NCBI GenBank assembly: GCA_019914945.1
Contig: CM034099.1
Coordinates: 2,728,001 to 2,792,000 of the forward strand
Length of the DNA stretch: 64,000 bases
Reading direction: 5' to 3'
Source of the DNA: Typha latifolia
Taxonomy: Eukaryota > Streptophyta > Magnoliopsida > Poales > Typhaceae
Shown: positions 11,690 through 24,417 of the stretch, one piece after another
Position numbering within the stretch: position 1 is the first letter of the stretch
Layout of the letters: each line of letters opens with the position of its first letter
The notes under the pieces: generated by a model
Seen by the model: only the letters and a program-made list of their open reading frames with translations
The model's database searches: none
What the model was told of the DNA's origin: nothing
Made by a program: the position numbers and the translations under genes

Positions 11690-12255
11690 CTCAATTGTCT
11701 TAATAAAGTGAGAAGATATCTCTCAGTGCTATAGTTTTCCTCCCCTGTCGCACTCCTGGACCAATAACAGCGTTAAATAAAGTCCTATTGCTTGACTAAA
11801 CAGCAAGTCCAACTTCACCGGCATGAACTGCAGGAGATAGGCTTTATACGTCCGAAGTCAGGCTGGATCGTTCTTCAAAGGCCTCCTAACAGCTTTAAAG
11901 TCCTATTGCTTGACTAAATAGCAAGTCCAAGTTCACCGGCATGAACTGCAGGAGATAGGCTTTATATGTCCGAAGTCAGGCTGGATCGTTCTTCAAAGGC
12001 TTCATAACAAAGAATGATTTCATAAAAATCATCATCAGACACATTTCCTAATTATTTGTGAATCAGATTCAATTATCTTATAAAGTGGAAAGATACATCT
12101 CAGTGCTATGGTCTTCCTCCCTTATTGCACTCCTTGATCAATAATAGCGTTAAAGTCCTATTACATATTACCTGACTGAATAGTAAGTCCAAGTTCACCG
12201 ACATGACTGCAGGAGATAGGCTTTATACGGCCAAAGTCAGGTTGATTCGTTCTTC
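11690..12255. repeat. Composite tandem repeat: about 375-bp unit with an internal 118-bp duplication
   Basis: Three copies of a roughly 105-118 bp unit start at about 11779, 11897 and 12152, each opening AAAGTCCTATT and containing CTGCAGGAGATAGGCTTTAT. Copies 1 and 2 are adjacent and almost identical. Copy 3 is more diverged. The roughly 90 bp in front of copy 1 (from 11690) is repeated in front of copy 3 (from about 12067), which shows an older duplication of about 375 bp followed by a recent tandem duplication of the inner unit. No protein or known element is recognised. Confidence 0.9.
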
Positions 12256-14117
12256 AAAGACGATTTTAAAATCAATGACCATGTTGGTCCAAAAGCAGTG
12301 TCCATCATGCAGTTTAGACTCATATTAATGCAAAGGCTACTGTCCTAAATCCTAAAGACCTTCAACCCAAAGTCAAATGGTATTGTTCCTCAAGATCCGC
12401 TAAACTATATAACTAGCAGTTGCATATAATTAATTCGAAATCCTTTACCAGGACAATTGCGGCAGAGATACTAATGAAGAACTAGATAAAAGACTTGGCC
12501 TTCACCTACAGTGAGATAAGGTTCATGACAAGGATATATGAAAAGTGAAAACAAAGGTAACTCTTCTGGAATCTCCACTAAGTCGTCCACAACAATCATG
12601 AGTCAACTCTAGTGCTGTGTCGGATAATTTTGAGTAAAGGGGAATCAAAATTATAAGCATACAGTTACCCTTACCAGTCATTTTGGCTTATATGTACAGG
12701 TGCTCCTTAAGATATATTGTATGCTGTTAAATAAGATGGCTAGGTACTTGTGTCTACTGAATTGTCTACCTTGAACAAATATTTACTATAGCTAGGTACA
12801 ATAATCATAAACTCAAAATAAGTCTTTCCCAGTGCAATAACAAATCAAATTCCATTTTAAATTAGAATCATAAAAACACCCGCTTAATTGAAAACAGAAG
12901 CATATTCTTGAGGAGAAGGGTGATAAACCTTCAGAAGAGGAGTATGCCACTTCCTCACCTGCATACAGTGACAGCAAGCTTAACTACTAATTTTACAAGG
13001 ACTGATACAAGACTGGAATGATAATTACTTGGTCCATAACCAAGTGCTAATGACAGTATGAAGAAACAGGAATTCTCACTTTGTTTGTTCCCAACAAAAT
13101 AATGTTTAGAGTGATGTGATATGTTCTTCATTCAAGAATATACAAAATGCATTTGGCTCTCTAACGCTTTAGTACTGATTTTATAGGAATAAAATTATAT
13201 GCAAGTGCTGCTAAGAAAGAAAAGAAAAAGGATACTGCAATCATACAAATCCATAAATAGCTCGCATTTAATAAAATGTACGGGCAAGCAATTAAGCAAA
13301 CAACATAGGAAAGAACAAGAACCTAATATAAACCAAAAGAGAGGAAAAATCATCAGGTTTCTAACAATGTTGGCCTATTTTTTTCATGCCTCAAAGTAAA
13401 AGGTACATCTTTTCTAAAAGCTGGTGTGCCAGCAGGGTTTTCCAATCCATATAGATGTAATAGATAAATTCAACCATCACTGTCTGAGAATTTAAAAAAA
13501 AAATCTCCAAATGGCCTTTGCTCGCCTTCTGCCTGGGGCATATAAATATGCCTTTTCTATCCCTCTATCCTAATTTTTTTGCTAAAAATCATAGAAGAAT
13601 CAACCCTTTCACCGCCATCTATCACTCACAGATTGCCAGGAAGCAGTTTCAGCTTTCCTCATCAAACAGTTCTTATGCAAACATAAGATATCTTCCAGTA
13701 TTACTACAACTCTTCATATAAAAATAATGGCCTCGGGACATATCATATCCCTAGATACAAAAGGAGACTATAAATACAACATGAGCAAAATGTTAGATTA
13801 AATAGGATCAGAATATGATATTCTTTAAAGTTTAAATGCAGAATTAGAACATGCATCAAGTTTGACCTAAAAGACCTTTGGGAGTTTCATTGCATGTCTT
13901 GCAAAAGAAACAAAGTGAATTAGTTGAAAGAGCCTATTCACAATTTCAGGTGATTCAGCTATTATGTACTGCAACTTAGATTCAGTCTAAGCACAGATCA
14001 CCCCATATTCCTTCCCTTCTTTGACTAGGGTAATCCGCAATTTAAAGGCGCAAAATCTAAATCAGTATGTAGTAAGGTAACGTGACAATAAAATGGTTAA
14101 AAATGAAAAATACACAC

Positions 14118-15767
14118 CACATAATCCCATCCATGTTTATCAGCAAACAGTTTTGCAGCTTCTTCACTATCAAAACTCAGTCCTGTGGATGTCCAACCCA
14201 TCAATGGATTCTCCCACCTATATTTTAATATGGTGTCAATAAAAATAATAATTATAAAGATCAGTCCTCATGCCATTTCGTCAATTTAGTGCATCAAAGA
14301 AAACAAGGAAAATACGCATTACATAAACTACCAAATCTAAACCAATGAGATGAACTATACTGTCTCTGTGATTCTGGGGTCAACTTCAAATATGAAGACA
14401 AAGAAAATGTACAAATGGATTAATGATAAAGTTCCGCTCACATTATCCATCAACTCTAATGTTTGATGTATTCTATGAGTCTCTGCAACTAGTAATCTCT
14501 AGAATTATCCAGTAGCTGAGTGCAAATTCCAAAAGATAATAATTGATTCCCTAAAAATGTTAGTTGATGAGAGTAAAGATGCATAAGTAGAAAGCTGCAG
14601 TTGCCATAAGCTACGATTGCAATCGGTGACTTATGGTAAAGCTAAATTGGCATACATAAGAGACAGGGTATATGAATTGACTGCTAATAAGGCCATCTTA
14701 TAATTTGTTAGTAAGGCGATCAATATTAAGCAGAACAGGGGTCATAACTTTTGGGCTGACATAAAATTGATTTTCCAGCTTCCAACTTTTCCAGAAACTT
14801 GCTAAGTTGCAGTCGTAGCTGGGGAAAAAATCATGACCTGAATTCAGTCAGGTGAGTAGAAACTAGAAAGATCAGCTTTATCGGCAAAATATAACCTGTA
14901 AGTGCGCATGCAGGATGAAAGTGACGCATCCCTTCAACTACACTTAAATATGCGGTATCAGCTAAATTGAACTTTTGGAAGCAACACATGGATTCTAGAC
15001 ATATTTTGGAAGTTAAATATGTATATTTACTTAACTAGATTCAACAATTTCCTAACAGCAATGGCAATAATCTAAACAGACCACCAAAGGGAAAGTTCGG
15101 TATTGCTTCAATGTTTTGATGACTTTGTAGAGCAAAAGTATTGTGGTCTGCATGAAGGAAATTAAAATACAAGTTTATCAAACAAATACTAGAAGGAAAA
15201 AAAAATCAGTGCAACTGATAAAATTATTTAAAAACTATTATTTAATCAATATGAAGTGTGAGGCACAAATACTATACCAATCCAAGGAGTTGAAGGAAGA
15301 ACGACTATTATAAGCATTACGAATGCAGTAGGGTGATAATAACAATGACAGGTGACATATAAGAGAGATTAGACACTGAGACTTGCACCAATGGAGTTTA
15401 TAGAAAATTAAATCAAGAGAACGACAAGATCAGACAAGTGAGAGATTATATTTCATTTGACAATAATTTCTACTAAAATTTTATACGGGTACTTTGCAAA
15501 ATAACGTATGAGTTCAATAAAAGCAGCTAATTCCATACAGTAATGCTTTCGATCATTATTAATAACCATCTTACAGTTAGCACAAGTCCCAGACTTAACG
15601 TCTTCTAAATTCTTCACGGGCAAAAAATTGAGTGCACGAGAGAAACAAGTAATAGCCTCGGAGTCTTTGTATATACCTTTCGCCGGACGTGTTCAAGAGG
15701 GATCCCAGAGACGAGGGCATCCGAAGAGATCGATCTCGATAGCGGCCATCTCCACCTCGGTGCCTCG
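14118..15767 (-). pseudogene. NDUFS4 (complex I 18 kDa subunit) gene relic
   Basis: Three minus-strand exons align in order with the plant NADH dehydrogenase iron-sulfur protein 4. Exon A ends at 15677 and reads VSGIPLEHVRRK. Exon B (14837-14749) reads VMIFSPATTAT, then stop, then QVSGKVGSWKINFMSAQK. Exon C (14217-14118) reads [12 protein letters not shown], then [18 protein letters not shown]. Splice sites flanking all three are intact and the phases match, so this is a duplicated, intron-bearing copy and not a processed one. Defects are an in-frame TAG at 14802-14804, where the family has Gln; loss of about nine or ten residues (the DPYANVG segment) between STG and the next conserved block; no in-frame start upstream of exon A; and no recognisable final exon. 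The functional protein is a matrix-arm subunit of mitochondrial complex I. Confidence 0.78.
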
Positions 15768-16431
15768 CAAAGAAGGGGAAAGTTTCGGAGTTAGCAGCCC
15801 CAAGCGGTTGCGCGATTAAGTCCACTTATTCGCGAACAAAGGGTCCGTTTATCTAATTTTGTAATATGGTTGTTATCCGCCGCCTATCCGAGCTCAAAAC
15901 GCCAATGAGGCGAAAGTAAAGCATAAGTGGGTCCAATAACTTATTATGAGGTGAATAAATTTTTTCTTTAGAGGTTTGTCTGAGAAATCAATTGAACTTT
16001 TTGCTTTTATTTTTATTTTTTTCTGTACGCAAAATGTCTTACGATGGCACAATAATTGATTGATATAAAGTGAACATTATTCTCCATTTTAAGTATATCA
16101 ACAATACAAGAAAATTAGAATAAGGGCATTTACAATATAATATTGTGAAAATCTTAGGAATATAATTTGCTTTCCACGGATATCCATATACAGTTATGGC
16201 TACAGAATGGATAGGCAAATCCAATCGATGTGAATCGAATGTGATATCCAACCCGGCCCGGCCCGAGCCGTCCCCCACAAACAGGCGATTAGTGTAGCCG
16301 GGAGTTCCGCCACCGCCTCGAATATTCCATCTGAGTCACTTTGAACAGCGGCGAGAAACGACGATTAAACAGAACAACTCCTTTTCTCGTCCTCATTCCC
16401 AATTCCTCCAAGCCTAACCCTAACCATTGCA
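15768..16431. other. Spacer between the NDUFS4 relic and the F-box gene
   Basis: Contains the former 5' end of the NDUFS4 relic (to about 15830), then AT-rich spacer. The final 180 bp, with GC-rich CCCGGCCCGGCCC around 16250-16265, is the likely promoter of the F-box gene. No frame is supported. Confidence 0.5.
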
Positions 16432-17936
16432 ATGTCGTCGTCGTCGCCTTCCTTCTCCGATTTCCCCGACGACCTGCAGCTCACCATCCTCTCATATCTC
16501 TCCCCTTCCGAGCTCTCCGCCTTCGCCTGCACCTCCCGCCGTTTCGCCGCGCTCTGCTCCGCCTCCTCCTCCTCCTCCACCCCTCTCTATCTGGCCATGT
16601 GCCGCCGCCGCTGGGGTTCGAAGATCCTCCTCCCCTCCTCCATCTCCGCCGTCCAATTCACCCGCCTCTACCGCGACCTCGACCGATGGGAGCACCTCAT
16701 CGGCTTCTGGCGCCGCGTCGGACGGGGAGACTCAGTTAGCGATTCCCCCCTTGTCTTCTTCGAGTGGGGCGTTTCCTCCATTATCGGCTACCGAGTCTCC
16801 CCCTCGCCCGATTCCGGAAGTTACGGTGTCCTCAAGGTTCCCTTCCTCTGGCTTGGTTTCTCCCCACTCGGCGAGCCTGTGAGCTTCAAATCGGTATCAG
16901 ATTCGTCGGATTTGCTGCCGGCGAACGTTAGTTTCATGGGTAATAATCATTTTGTTCTGGAGGAGAATTGCAGCTTCTACGCTGATGCGTCTGAAGGGAC
17001 ATTGGATGAGGTGAGTGCAATTGAGAGCACGTCACCACCGGATCGCATGATGTCGGAGATCTATCAGTATGTTGCGAATCGAACGAGCCCGGGAAGTGAT
17101 AAGGCTTCCAGGAGACAGAGGAAGAAGGAGAGGGAACGACTCGGGAGGCGAAGAGGATTGGAAGCTGAACATTTCCTCAAGGTGATAAATTATCTTCCCA
17201 CACCCTCGCGGCCTCTGCAGGGCTTATGGAAGGTGATTTCTTCTCTTTCCCTATTGTTTTTCTTTATCAGAAATTTGCCATCTTTAGTATGTGGGCATTG
17301 TTTTCTTCTGTTACCCTCTTGATTTTTTTGTTTGCTTAGAAAGTTGTTGTTTTTTAATTAATTTTATATATCTGTTAGTGCTAGCTTGCTTGCGTATCGC
17401 CATTTTCTTTGTGATTTTATTCTTCATACAAAGTGAGGATCTCAGATGGCATTTGCTTCAAATAGGGGATTTCTGAGGACATGGTCCTGGAATTTTTCCT
17501 CGTCAGATACGATGATATTGGTGGAATATCTTGTAGATGCATCAGCGAGGCAGGGGTGCGTTTCTCTGTTTGCTCCCCTGTTTTCTGGACTTCAAATATC
17601 ACATTTCTTGAACCCCCATTTTCTAAGGAGGAACAGGATCTCTATAGTAGCCGTGAACATATCCGACAGATGACTTCGGATCGGTGTGGATCAGAGAGGG
17701 AGATTGTCTCACGGGTCTTATGTATCAATTCTAGTTATGACCTGGTGATCCCAGACCTATCTGGCTCCTCAGGTGATTTAAGAAATGTGGAGGGTAGAAT
17801 TTGGGAGTATGAGGATGGAAGTTTTGGATTCGGGTTCCTTCGGAACAATTTCATCATTGATTTGAAGCATATGGCCTTAGAAGGACGTGTTCTTGATACT
17901 GTGGAGTATTTCTGCAATCATTTAGCTTGTGAATAA
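16432..17936 (+). CDS. F-box protein of the At3g12350 type, two exons
   Basis: Exons 16432-17232 and 17466-17936 encode 423 residues. An F-box occupies about residues 8-55 (FPDDLQLTILSYLSPSELSAF, with CTSRRFAALC following), which binds SKP1 in an SCF ubiquitin ligase. The remainder contains the conserved blocks LYRDLDRWEHLIGFWRRVG, FFEWGVSSIIGYRVSP, PSRPLQGLWKGISEDM and VRYDDIGGISCR, typical of plant F-box proteins like Arabidopsis At3g12350; this downstream part likely recognises substrate. A basic stretch (RRQRKKERERLGRRR) near residue 225 may be a nuclear signal. The splice joins LWK to GISEDMVLEFFLV in phase 0 using the AG at 17464-17465. Exon 1 is strikingly C-rich at its start. Substrate unknown. 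Confidence 0.88.
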
Positions 17937-20900
17937 TCCTAGAATAAGCTATGCTCATTATAAGTATGTATTAAAATTATCTAAAAAAGTTGCTAGTTCA
18001 TTCGATATTGCAAATTCCATGATGTTTTTTATGGATAACTTAAACTTGTTAATGCTTACTGTACATGTTCAATCGATATTATGTCAAGAACATAATCTAA
18101 TTGTTTATATTTTGAACCAGAAAGTTGCTCACAACTTCCTGCTCAGTTCTTACTTTGATAGTGCATTTTTTAAGGTGCTATACTGCTATTGGGACTTTGC
18201 ACATAATATGTCGGGTTACTTTGTTTCATGGTGTCTTAGATAGTCTGATTTAGGAATATTATAGAGTAACTTCAAGGGGTCAGATGTTAATAAGATGAAC
18301 TGTGCTGCTGTTAAGCTTATGAAAAATCGATAATGTAGAATGAAGGTAGATTGGAAGTCAGGTAATTGGTTTAGGTATGCCAATTGCTGCCCTACACAGG
18401 TAGATTGGAAGTCAGGTAATTGGTTTTCAACCGAAATTTCCATACCCAATTAAGAAAACTTCAAGTAATTCTTAAAACACACTTTTCCAGGTCTAGAGAT
18501 GTTGAAATGTTGTCTGCAAGCAAAAATCAGGGAGCACTGAAAGTTTTGCAGAATTCAACATGAGCATGTAGCCATTGAGGTTTCTAATCTGTAAACAGGA
18601 AAAAAGATTGAGAACTAGTAAGTCCAGTACTTCCGAGTCAATCATATAGTATAGTATCATCAGCATTCATGTCTGATTAGGTCAAAAAGAAAAAAGAAGG
18701 GAAAACTCACAGTTTATTATCAGCAGGTTCAGAATTTCAGCAGTTTCATTTTGGGTAAGTGAAAGTGAAGGTTTTAAAAGACTTTAGGTGGTACGGTGGA
18801 AAATAGGTTATGTAACATCTAGGCGCTAGGTAGATGGAGCCTACAATTCAAGAAGGTCTAAAAAATAAACAAATAAAAAAATAGTCAGAGAAATAGTTAA
18901 AATTGTTACCTACAATCTATCAAGAATTAATGCATTGTTGTTAAGCACAACACTACATCGTTAAAAATCCACAAATTTCCCAACACTCATAACAATTTGA
19001 ATATTAAGTTCATACGTAGTAAACATCATACAAGATACTAAGGTGGTTTATATGGGCAGGACCCAAGCAAACCTGAAGCGGGTGCGTTGGTGGTAAGGTG
19101 AAATTGTTTTAAAACCATGGTGAAAAGCTATAAATCTCTAGTAAATTCGGTGGCAGTTGATGGTGTTACCATGCAGAAATGTGCAATGAGATTAGTTAGG
19201 TAAGAAAAAAGGACTAATGAAAAAGATTAAATATCATGACAGGAGTTAGAGATAAATTAGTTGGGAACATATAGTCATACTAGAATCATTTGTTGTAAAA
19301 TCAGTTTTAATTTGAGGGTGCTGTTTGATGAGATTATGGGCTATATATGTATTTTCAAGGGTTGATATGGCAAGAAGAGATAGAATGACAACAGAAAAGA
19401 AGAATATGAAAAGCAGTATGACAATAGTAGGTGAAATCAAAAGAAATTTAATAGCGGATGAACATGTGGACGCGGTACTCAACCAAAGAGACCAGCTCAA
19501 TGAAAAATAAGCCATAAGTTGGATATATTGCCCTGTTAGGACAGATAGTTGTACATCATTATTAGCCTTCTTTAATGCCCTTTGCCAAAAGCTTGAGAAC
19601 TCTTCTAGTCAATCATAATGGGAATTGTTATCTTCAAATTTGATGAAATAAGCAATTTTATATCATTTTCCGAGCCCTTCATTTTTATGACTTCTTGCTT
19701 GACATATTTAGTAGTTCTCTCTCAGTTCTTTTTTCTTTTCACTGTGCTACTGAATTGAAGGGGGTTATCTGTTCATCTCTAAAGAAGTTTCATCATATTA
19801 TGGTATTGGATTGCAGCATTGTTAGGATTGCTTTCTTCTTTCTGTACGTGGATCTCTTCTTGCTAATTTTTATTCTTAGGTTATCTTTTCATCCTTACCA
19901 TTTACTCTATATTATCTAAGACTTGAGATAATTTGTTCTTGACAAACTCATTACGTACAGAAGGGAAGGTATTGTATGCACAAAGGAAAGCTACTGTTTG
20001 GTTTATCAGTATTAGTTGCTTCTATTTTGCTTCATATATAGCAGTTTATAAAAAGAAGAAACCTTTTATTGTACCATATTTTACATGGCGGTAGAATATA
20101 AATCACATGTAGTTGGTTTCAACTAGAGAGATCTGTTAAAGTTATGATTTATTCAACTCATAGGTCATAGGCGTAGTAAGTACTAGCATGAACAGAAGTT
20201 TCCATTATGATTTATGTGTACACCTCTATTCAATAATGCTGCTCTTAGAAACATGGTTCTCGTGTGGAAAATAATAAGCGGGCAGTTCCACATGTAGCCG
20301 CCTAGTTAGAGAAAATTGGAACGCCAAACTTTTATTATTGAAGTTGATATAATAAAAATCATTGGTATGACAGTGAGACATCTAAACTGTACAGATTGTA
20401 ATCGAGCTTGAACATGACATAATGGTAAGTAGTTATTTTGATTTCATCATGTGATTTTTTAAGAGATTTTCATCTTGTGATAGTAGAACTAGGTTTTAAG
20501 TTGTAAAAATTATGAGCCTTTTCCATTTGCTTTATAGGGGCATAACCTCTAGTGACTACTAACTTAGCAAGCAACTCTTAGATTTTATCTGAAATGCAAA
20601 GTTATGACTGAAATTGAGATATGATTCTTGTGTAAAGTTCATATATTGCATTATAATACCCTTTATTGGAAAAGATGTATAGACGAACAAAAAGAGCAAG
20701 GAATTCGTCAGATTGCAAGTATTATTGACCCAGATGGTTCATAAAATGGTAAGTTCTATTGCAAAGAAAATGTATGAAAAAATATATATATATATAAATA
20801 TTTTGCTGATGGGTATTGAAGTCGTTTGTCCCTCTCAATATGTTTCTAGATTTTGGCAGCGATTGGGTAGTGAGAGATGTCAACAAGTTACCAATTTCTT

Positions 20901-23724
20901 TATGTTATTCTTAGCTTGGAGTGACAACCACGGTACCTCTAGGTGGGACCAATATCGTGAGTGCAATTTTCTACAACATCTCTCACCTGTTAGGCTGAAA
21001 ATTCTATTAAATCAAAACAAGTTTTACAAACTATATACAGAGAAACATACATATATATCGTATAACATGTAAATGCAAGCAAGTTCAAATAGCAAATAAG
21101 ATCTAAATAAGACACCTCCCAAATTATAAACATTAGGAAGAGAAGAAAACTCGTCGGTGGCTAAAGGAATCCCCTCTTAGAGAGGAGGAAAGAAGCAAAT
21201 GTTAAATCCTAGCAGAGTTAGGGCTGGCGTTTGTATTTTAATATTTTTCCACCTCTGATAGAACTACTATTTAGAAGTCATTATCCCCGGCAAAATATTA
21301 ATTTGATTACTGGAGGTGGGATCATCAAAATACCAGAAATCCAACCATGAGCTTTGGTGGATCTGTGGATTTTCATTGGTTAGTAAACGAAGATTAACTC
21401 TACCAAAATATATATAAGAAAGTTGAGAATCGTTAATTATCACGTGACGATTAATTGAAACATCACCAGAGAGAGAAGTTGGAACTATCTAATTGCTTGT
21501 AATGTTTAAGAAGATGGTTTCGTGAGTACTTGGCAAAACTTCCTTTTTCCCGAAGAAAGGACAATAAGTAGTTTAGGTTATTAATCTGATCGATATAATT
21601 CTTGGTGATTAATACTCTTTTTCTCTCCTCTTTGCTCTCTTCTCATCATCTGACTCATTGGCAGAAAATATTAGCACTGATGAGATGAGATGAGACGCAG
21701 TTTATTATCTGAAAATTTCTTCTGTTTTTATTTTCTTTTTTCTTTATGATGATCATTACTAGCTAATCCATGATTTCCAACCATATAACATAATGAGATT
21801 ATTTCTGGGAGGTTGAAATTAAAACAGGAAGCCAAATCGGTCCCCCTTCCTGCAGTGATGCAAGTATATAGACAAATTATGGCCATAAGTTGGTGCAGCA
21901 GTCCTGATTAATGCGATCACCGGCCCAACCAAAAACTTTGAACATGATGTTCGTCATATGAATAATACACAAATCCAAACAAATTAAGTCAAGCGCTCAA
22001 AGTAAAGTAAAGCAAAACAATACTTTTAACTAGCAAATGAGGTTTAAGAAGTTGATGAGTTATGGTTATTATTAGTGACAAGAAATGATAGTGAGATAAA
22101 CTAATAATAAAAAATTAATATATATGTGATTAATAATCTTTATTTTTACTATTTACAAATTGATAAATTTATACCTACCTACTTTATATTTAACCTAATC
22201 CAATCTATCTGATTTAATTTATTCCCCATTCCATCATTTGATCATAATATATCATCGTAAAAATCCTCGTCCCTCTGCATCATCATCCCTACTTCCAACG
22301 TCAGGATCCACAAGTCCAGCAAAACTCGCCAGCCCCCGTCACCGTCTGTCATCGCACAAATTATTATTCGAGGTTCGTCATAGGAAGACAAAATACATTT
22401 TTCAAAATTCTTTTTACTGCCCTTTAGTTTGAACTTGAACACATTCTTTTTAAAGAGAAAGCTATATTTCATTCGTTCGTAGAACTTGGTCTAATATAAA
22501 TTTAAAGCTTCTAACTTGGCTACAAACACAAATACATCTAGAGGCAAATTCATAAATGTAAAGGATTTGAGCTTAGCTTGCAATTTTATCGCAATCTAGC
22601 AATTGAAGGTTCATAGCCCTTTATAATACTAAAATGCTAGAAAAGAATCCTCAACATATGGAAAATAACCAAAGAAATGGGGGAAAAGAAGTAAGACTCG
22701 AGGTCATCCACAAGCAAAAGAAGGATACCTCTTACCCATGAAAAGCAATGAGAAGTTAGTTGAATTAGATAAGACAAAGGGGATGGAGATGGAGAGAGAG
22801 TTTCGATAAAAAAAAATCAATGAGAAGAGTGAATGGGTAGATCACGGCTAGGATTTATTAAAGGGAGAATGACAGATGAAGAGAAATTATTTGGCTGAGG
22901 AGAGGGGGAAGAGAGAAGGTGGCGGCGGCGACGATAATAAGAAGAGGAGGGTAAGAAGATGGAAGGAGAAAAAAAAAAAGAGCAACAACAAACTCTGTTG
23001 AGAGATGAGAGGGGAGAAATCACACAATACACAATGGGAGAAGAAAAAGACATAGGAAGAGTTAGTGACAGCACATTTGAACTCTTAGTGTTTGAACACA
23101 TCAAATTTGATCGTTTGCTGTTGAACTTGCACCTGATTTTTTTTGAATTATTAGATCAAGTCAAGACTAAGTCAGACAAAGCGACGGACTCCAATTTGGA
23201 TCTTACAGAATTAGCCCTGCCTCTTTGACCCGAATAAATTCAAGTTGATCACTGGTATATATATACAAACTAAGGTTAAGACTTTTAATCTCTGGATATA
23301 TGATAATAAATCGTTTCTACCTCCTAATTTATCTATGATTCTTGTAACAAAATTAACAATTGTTTATGGTGCATTTAGAGGTAAACAAGCGTTATTACAT
23401 ATAAATACAAAGGCCAATTGGAAGGTCCATCTATTAGAGTCGGACATCATAAGACCAATTCAGAGTCTCCGACATCAAACTTGTCGATTCCTTGCTCCCA
23501 AATCTAGTAATTTCCGCAACCTTACCAAGTCAACTGCATTAACAGAAAGCTTCTTTGGACTGCGTCCATATCCCGATTTGACCAACGAGGCAACGACTTG
23601 TTACGCTTCTTATTCCCCAAGTCCCTCTCTGTTTTATATATTGTGAACTCCTTCAGAAACCAAGAGGATTACCCCAAGAACTCCTTCAAATTAATTGGCA
23701 ATTTGGCATGCTATACTAAAGACT
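17937..23724. other. Long spacer, no gene recognised
   Basis: After the F-box 3' UTR the sequence is AT-rich with no frame resembling a known protein on either strand. A 29-bp direct repeat occurs at 18344-18426. Open frames around 19325, 20713, 22959 and 23245 are short, have atypical composition and show no family signature. Old transposon remains are likely but I could not identify one. Bases 23632-23641 (TTTTATATAT) are a possible TATA box for the gene at 23725. Confidence 0.55.
18344..18426. repeat. 29-bp direct repeat, 54-bp period
   Basis: AGGTAGATTGGAAGTCAGGT and the bases that follow occur at 18344-18372 and again at 18398-18426, with 25 bp between the copies. Confidence 0.9.
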
Positions 23725-24417
23725 ATGTTCTGTGGCACCGGCAGCTTCAAGCACGTCGACGATGATCCATGCACTGCTTCGGCGTCGCCGAGGAGAACCA
23801 AGAAGAAGAAACCCGACAAGAATCCTTATTCGTCAAGAGGGTTGGATAAGTATTCCACGGTGCTATCCGAGCTCAACTCTAGGAGGGAGAAGATTTTGGC
23901 AAAGGCTGGCTCGGATGGTATAGCCATGGTGAGGTTCATGTTCTCGAGCTCTCACGATTGGGTTCCGGTAATTGTCAAGCTAAGGGATCCTAAGACTCAT
24001 GATCAGGAGGATGTCAAGAACTTGGATAAGAGGAATAAGAATACCAAGGCTTTGTCTTCTCCGACCAAACCCGAGGAGGAGGCCGATAAGGAGGCAAAGG
24101 AAGTGGCGAAAGAGGCGAAGCCGACGTCGGAGATCAAGGAGGTAGCTTGGTCTTGGAGGAGGTGGACTTTTGGGTATCATTGGCCTCTGGTGATGATTTT
24201 AATATTGGTATGCTTGGTGTTGTTTGGAAGGGTGTTTGCCATTTGTTGCACTTCTATATGGTGGTATTCGGTGCCTGTGATGAAGGATTGGGATGGAAAT
24301 ATGAGGAAGTCTACGAGGAAGAAGGAGTATCGGAACAGGCTAAGTGCAAAGAAGATGGGAGGAGTGCTTGAATCATCATCACCTAAAGCCCATGTTAATG
24401 GGAAGAAAGGGAAATAG
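23725..24417 (+). CDS. ZCF37-like plant protein with a membrane segment
   Basis: A single-exon gene for 230 residues starting at the ATG at 23725. The frame extends upstream to a TTG at 23695, but MFCGTGSFKH is the expected N-terminus. The order MFCGTGSFK, a Lys-rich stretch, NPYSSRGLDKYSTVLSEL, then VRFMFSSSHDWVPVIVKL matches the small plant family that includes Arabidopsis ZCF37, whose function is unknown. A Lys/Glu-rich linker leads to a hydrophobic stretch at about residues 152-180 (WPLVMILILVCLVLFGRVF and on), followed by a very basic tail (RKSTRKKEYRNR). One transmembrane anchor with the Lys-rich parts in the cytosol is inferred. The 3' UTR probably runs to about 24650. Confidence 0.75.
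   Translation: MFCGTGSFKHVDDDPCTASASPRRTKKKKPDKNPYSSRGLDKYSTVLSELNSRREKILAKAGSDGIAMVRFMFSSSHDWVPVIVKLRDPKTHDQEDVKNLDKRNKNTKALSSPTKPEEEADKEAKEVAKEAKPTSEIKEVAWSWRRWTFGYHWPLVMILILVCLVLFGRVFAICCTSIWWYSVPVMKDWDGNMRKSTRKKEYRNRLSAKKMGGVLESSSPKAHVNGKKGK

Larger units (their letters stand above)
10490..14117. other. Spacer with diverged tandem repeats
   Basis: The beginning is the 3' UTR of the DUF7950-type gene. Bases 10900-11280 are very AT-rich with a TA run at 11051-11071. A composite repeat lies at 11690-12255. No gene or conserved frame was found from 12300 to 14100. Confidence 0.6.

Noticed and set aside
13400..13445. Possible last exon of the NDUFS4 relic
   Set aside because: A few residues (HTP followed by basic residues) resemble the family, but the match is too weak and has stops.
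15595..15825. 76-codon minus-strand frame and its plus-strand mirror
   Set aside because: Overlaps the first exon of the NDUFS4 relic but in a different frame from VSGIPLEHVRRK; not a separate gene.
16341..16882. Several long overlapping frames at the start of the F-box gene
   Set aside because: C-rich sequence keeps other frames open; only the frame from 16432 contains the F-box and joins exon 2 in phase.
20713..21072. 119-codon plus-strand frame
   Set aside because: AT-driven composition with an Ile/Tyr run from a TA repeat; no conserved features.
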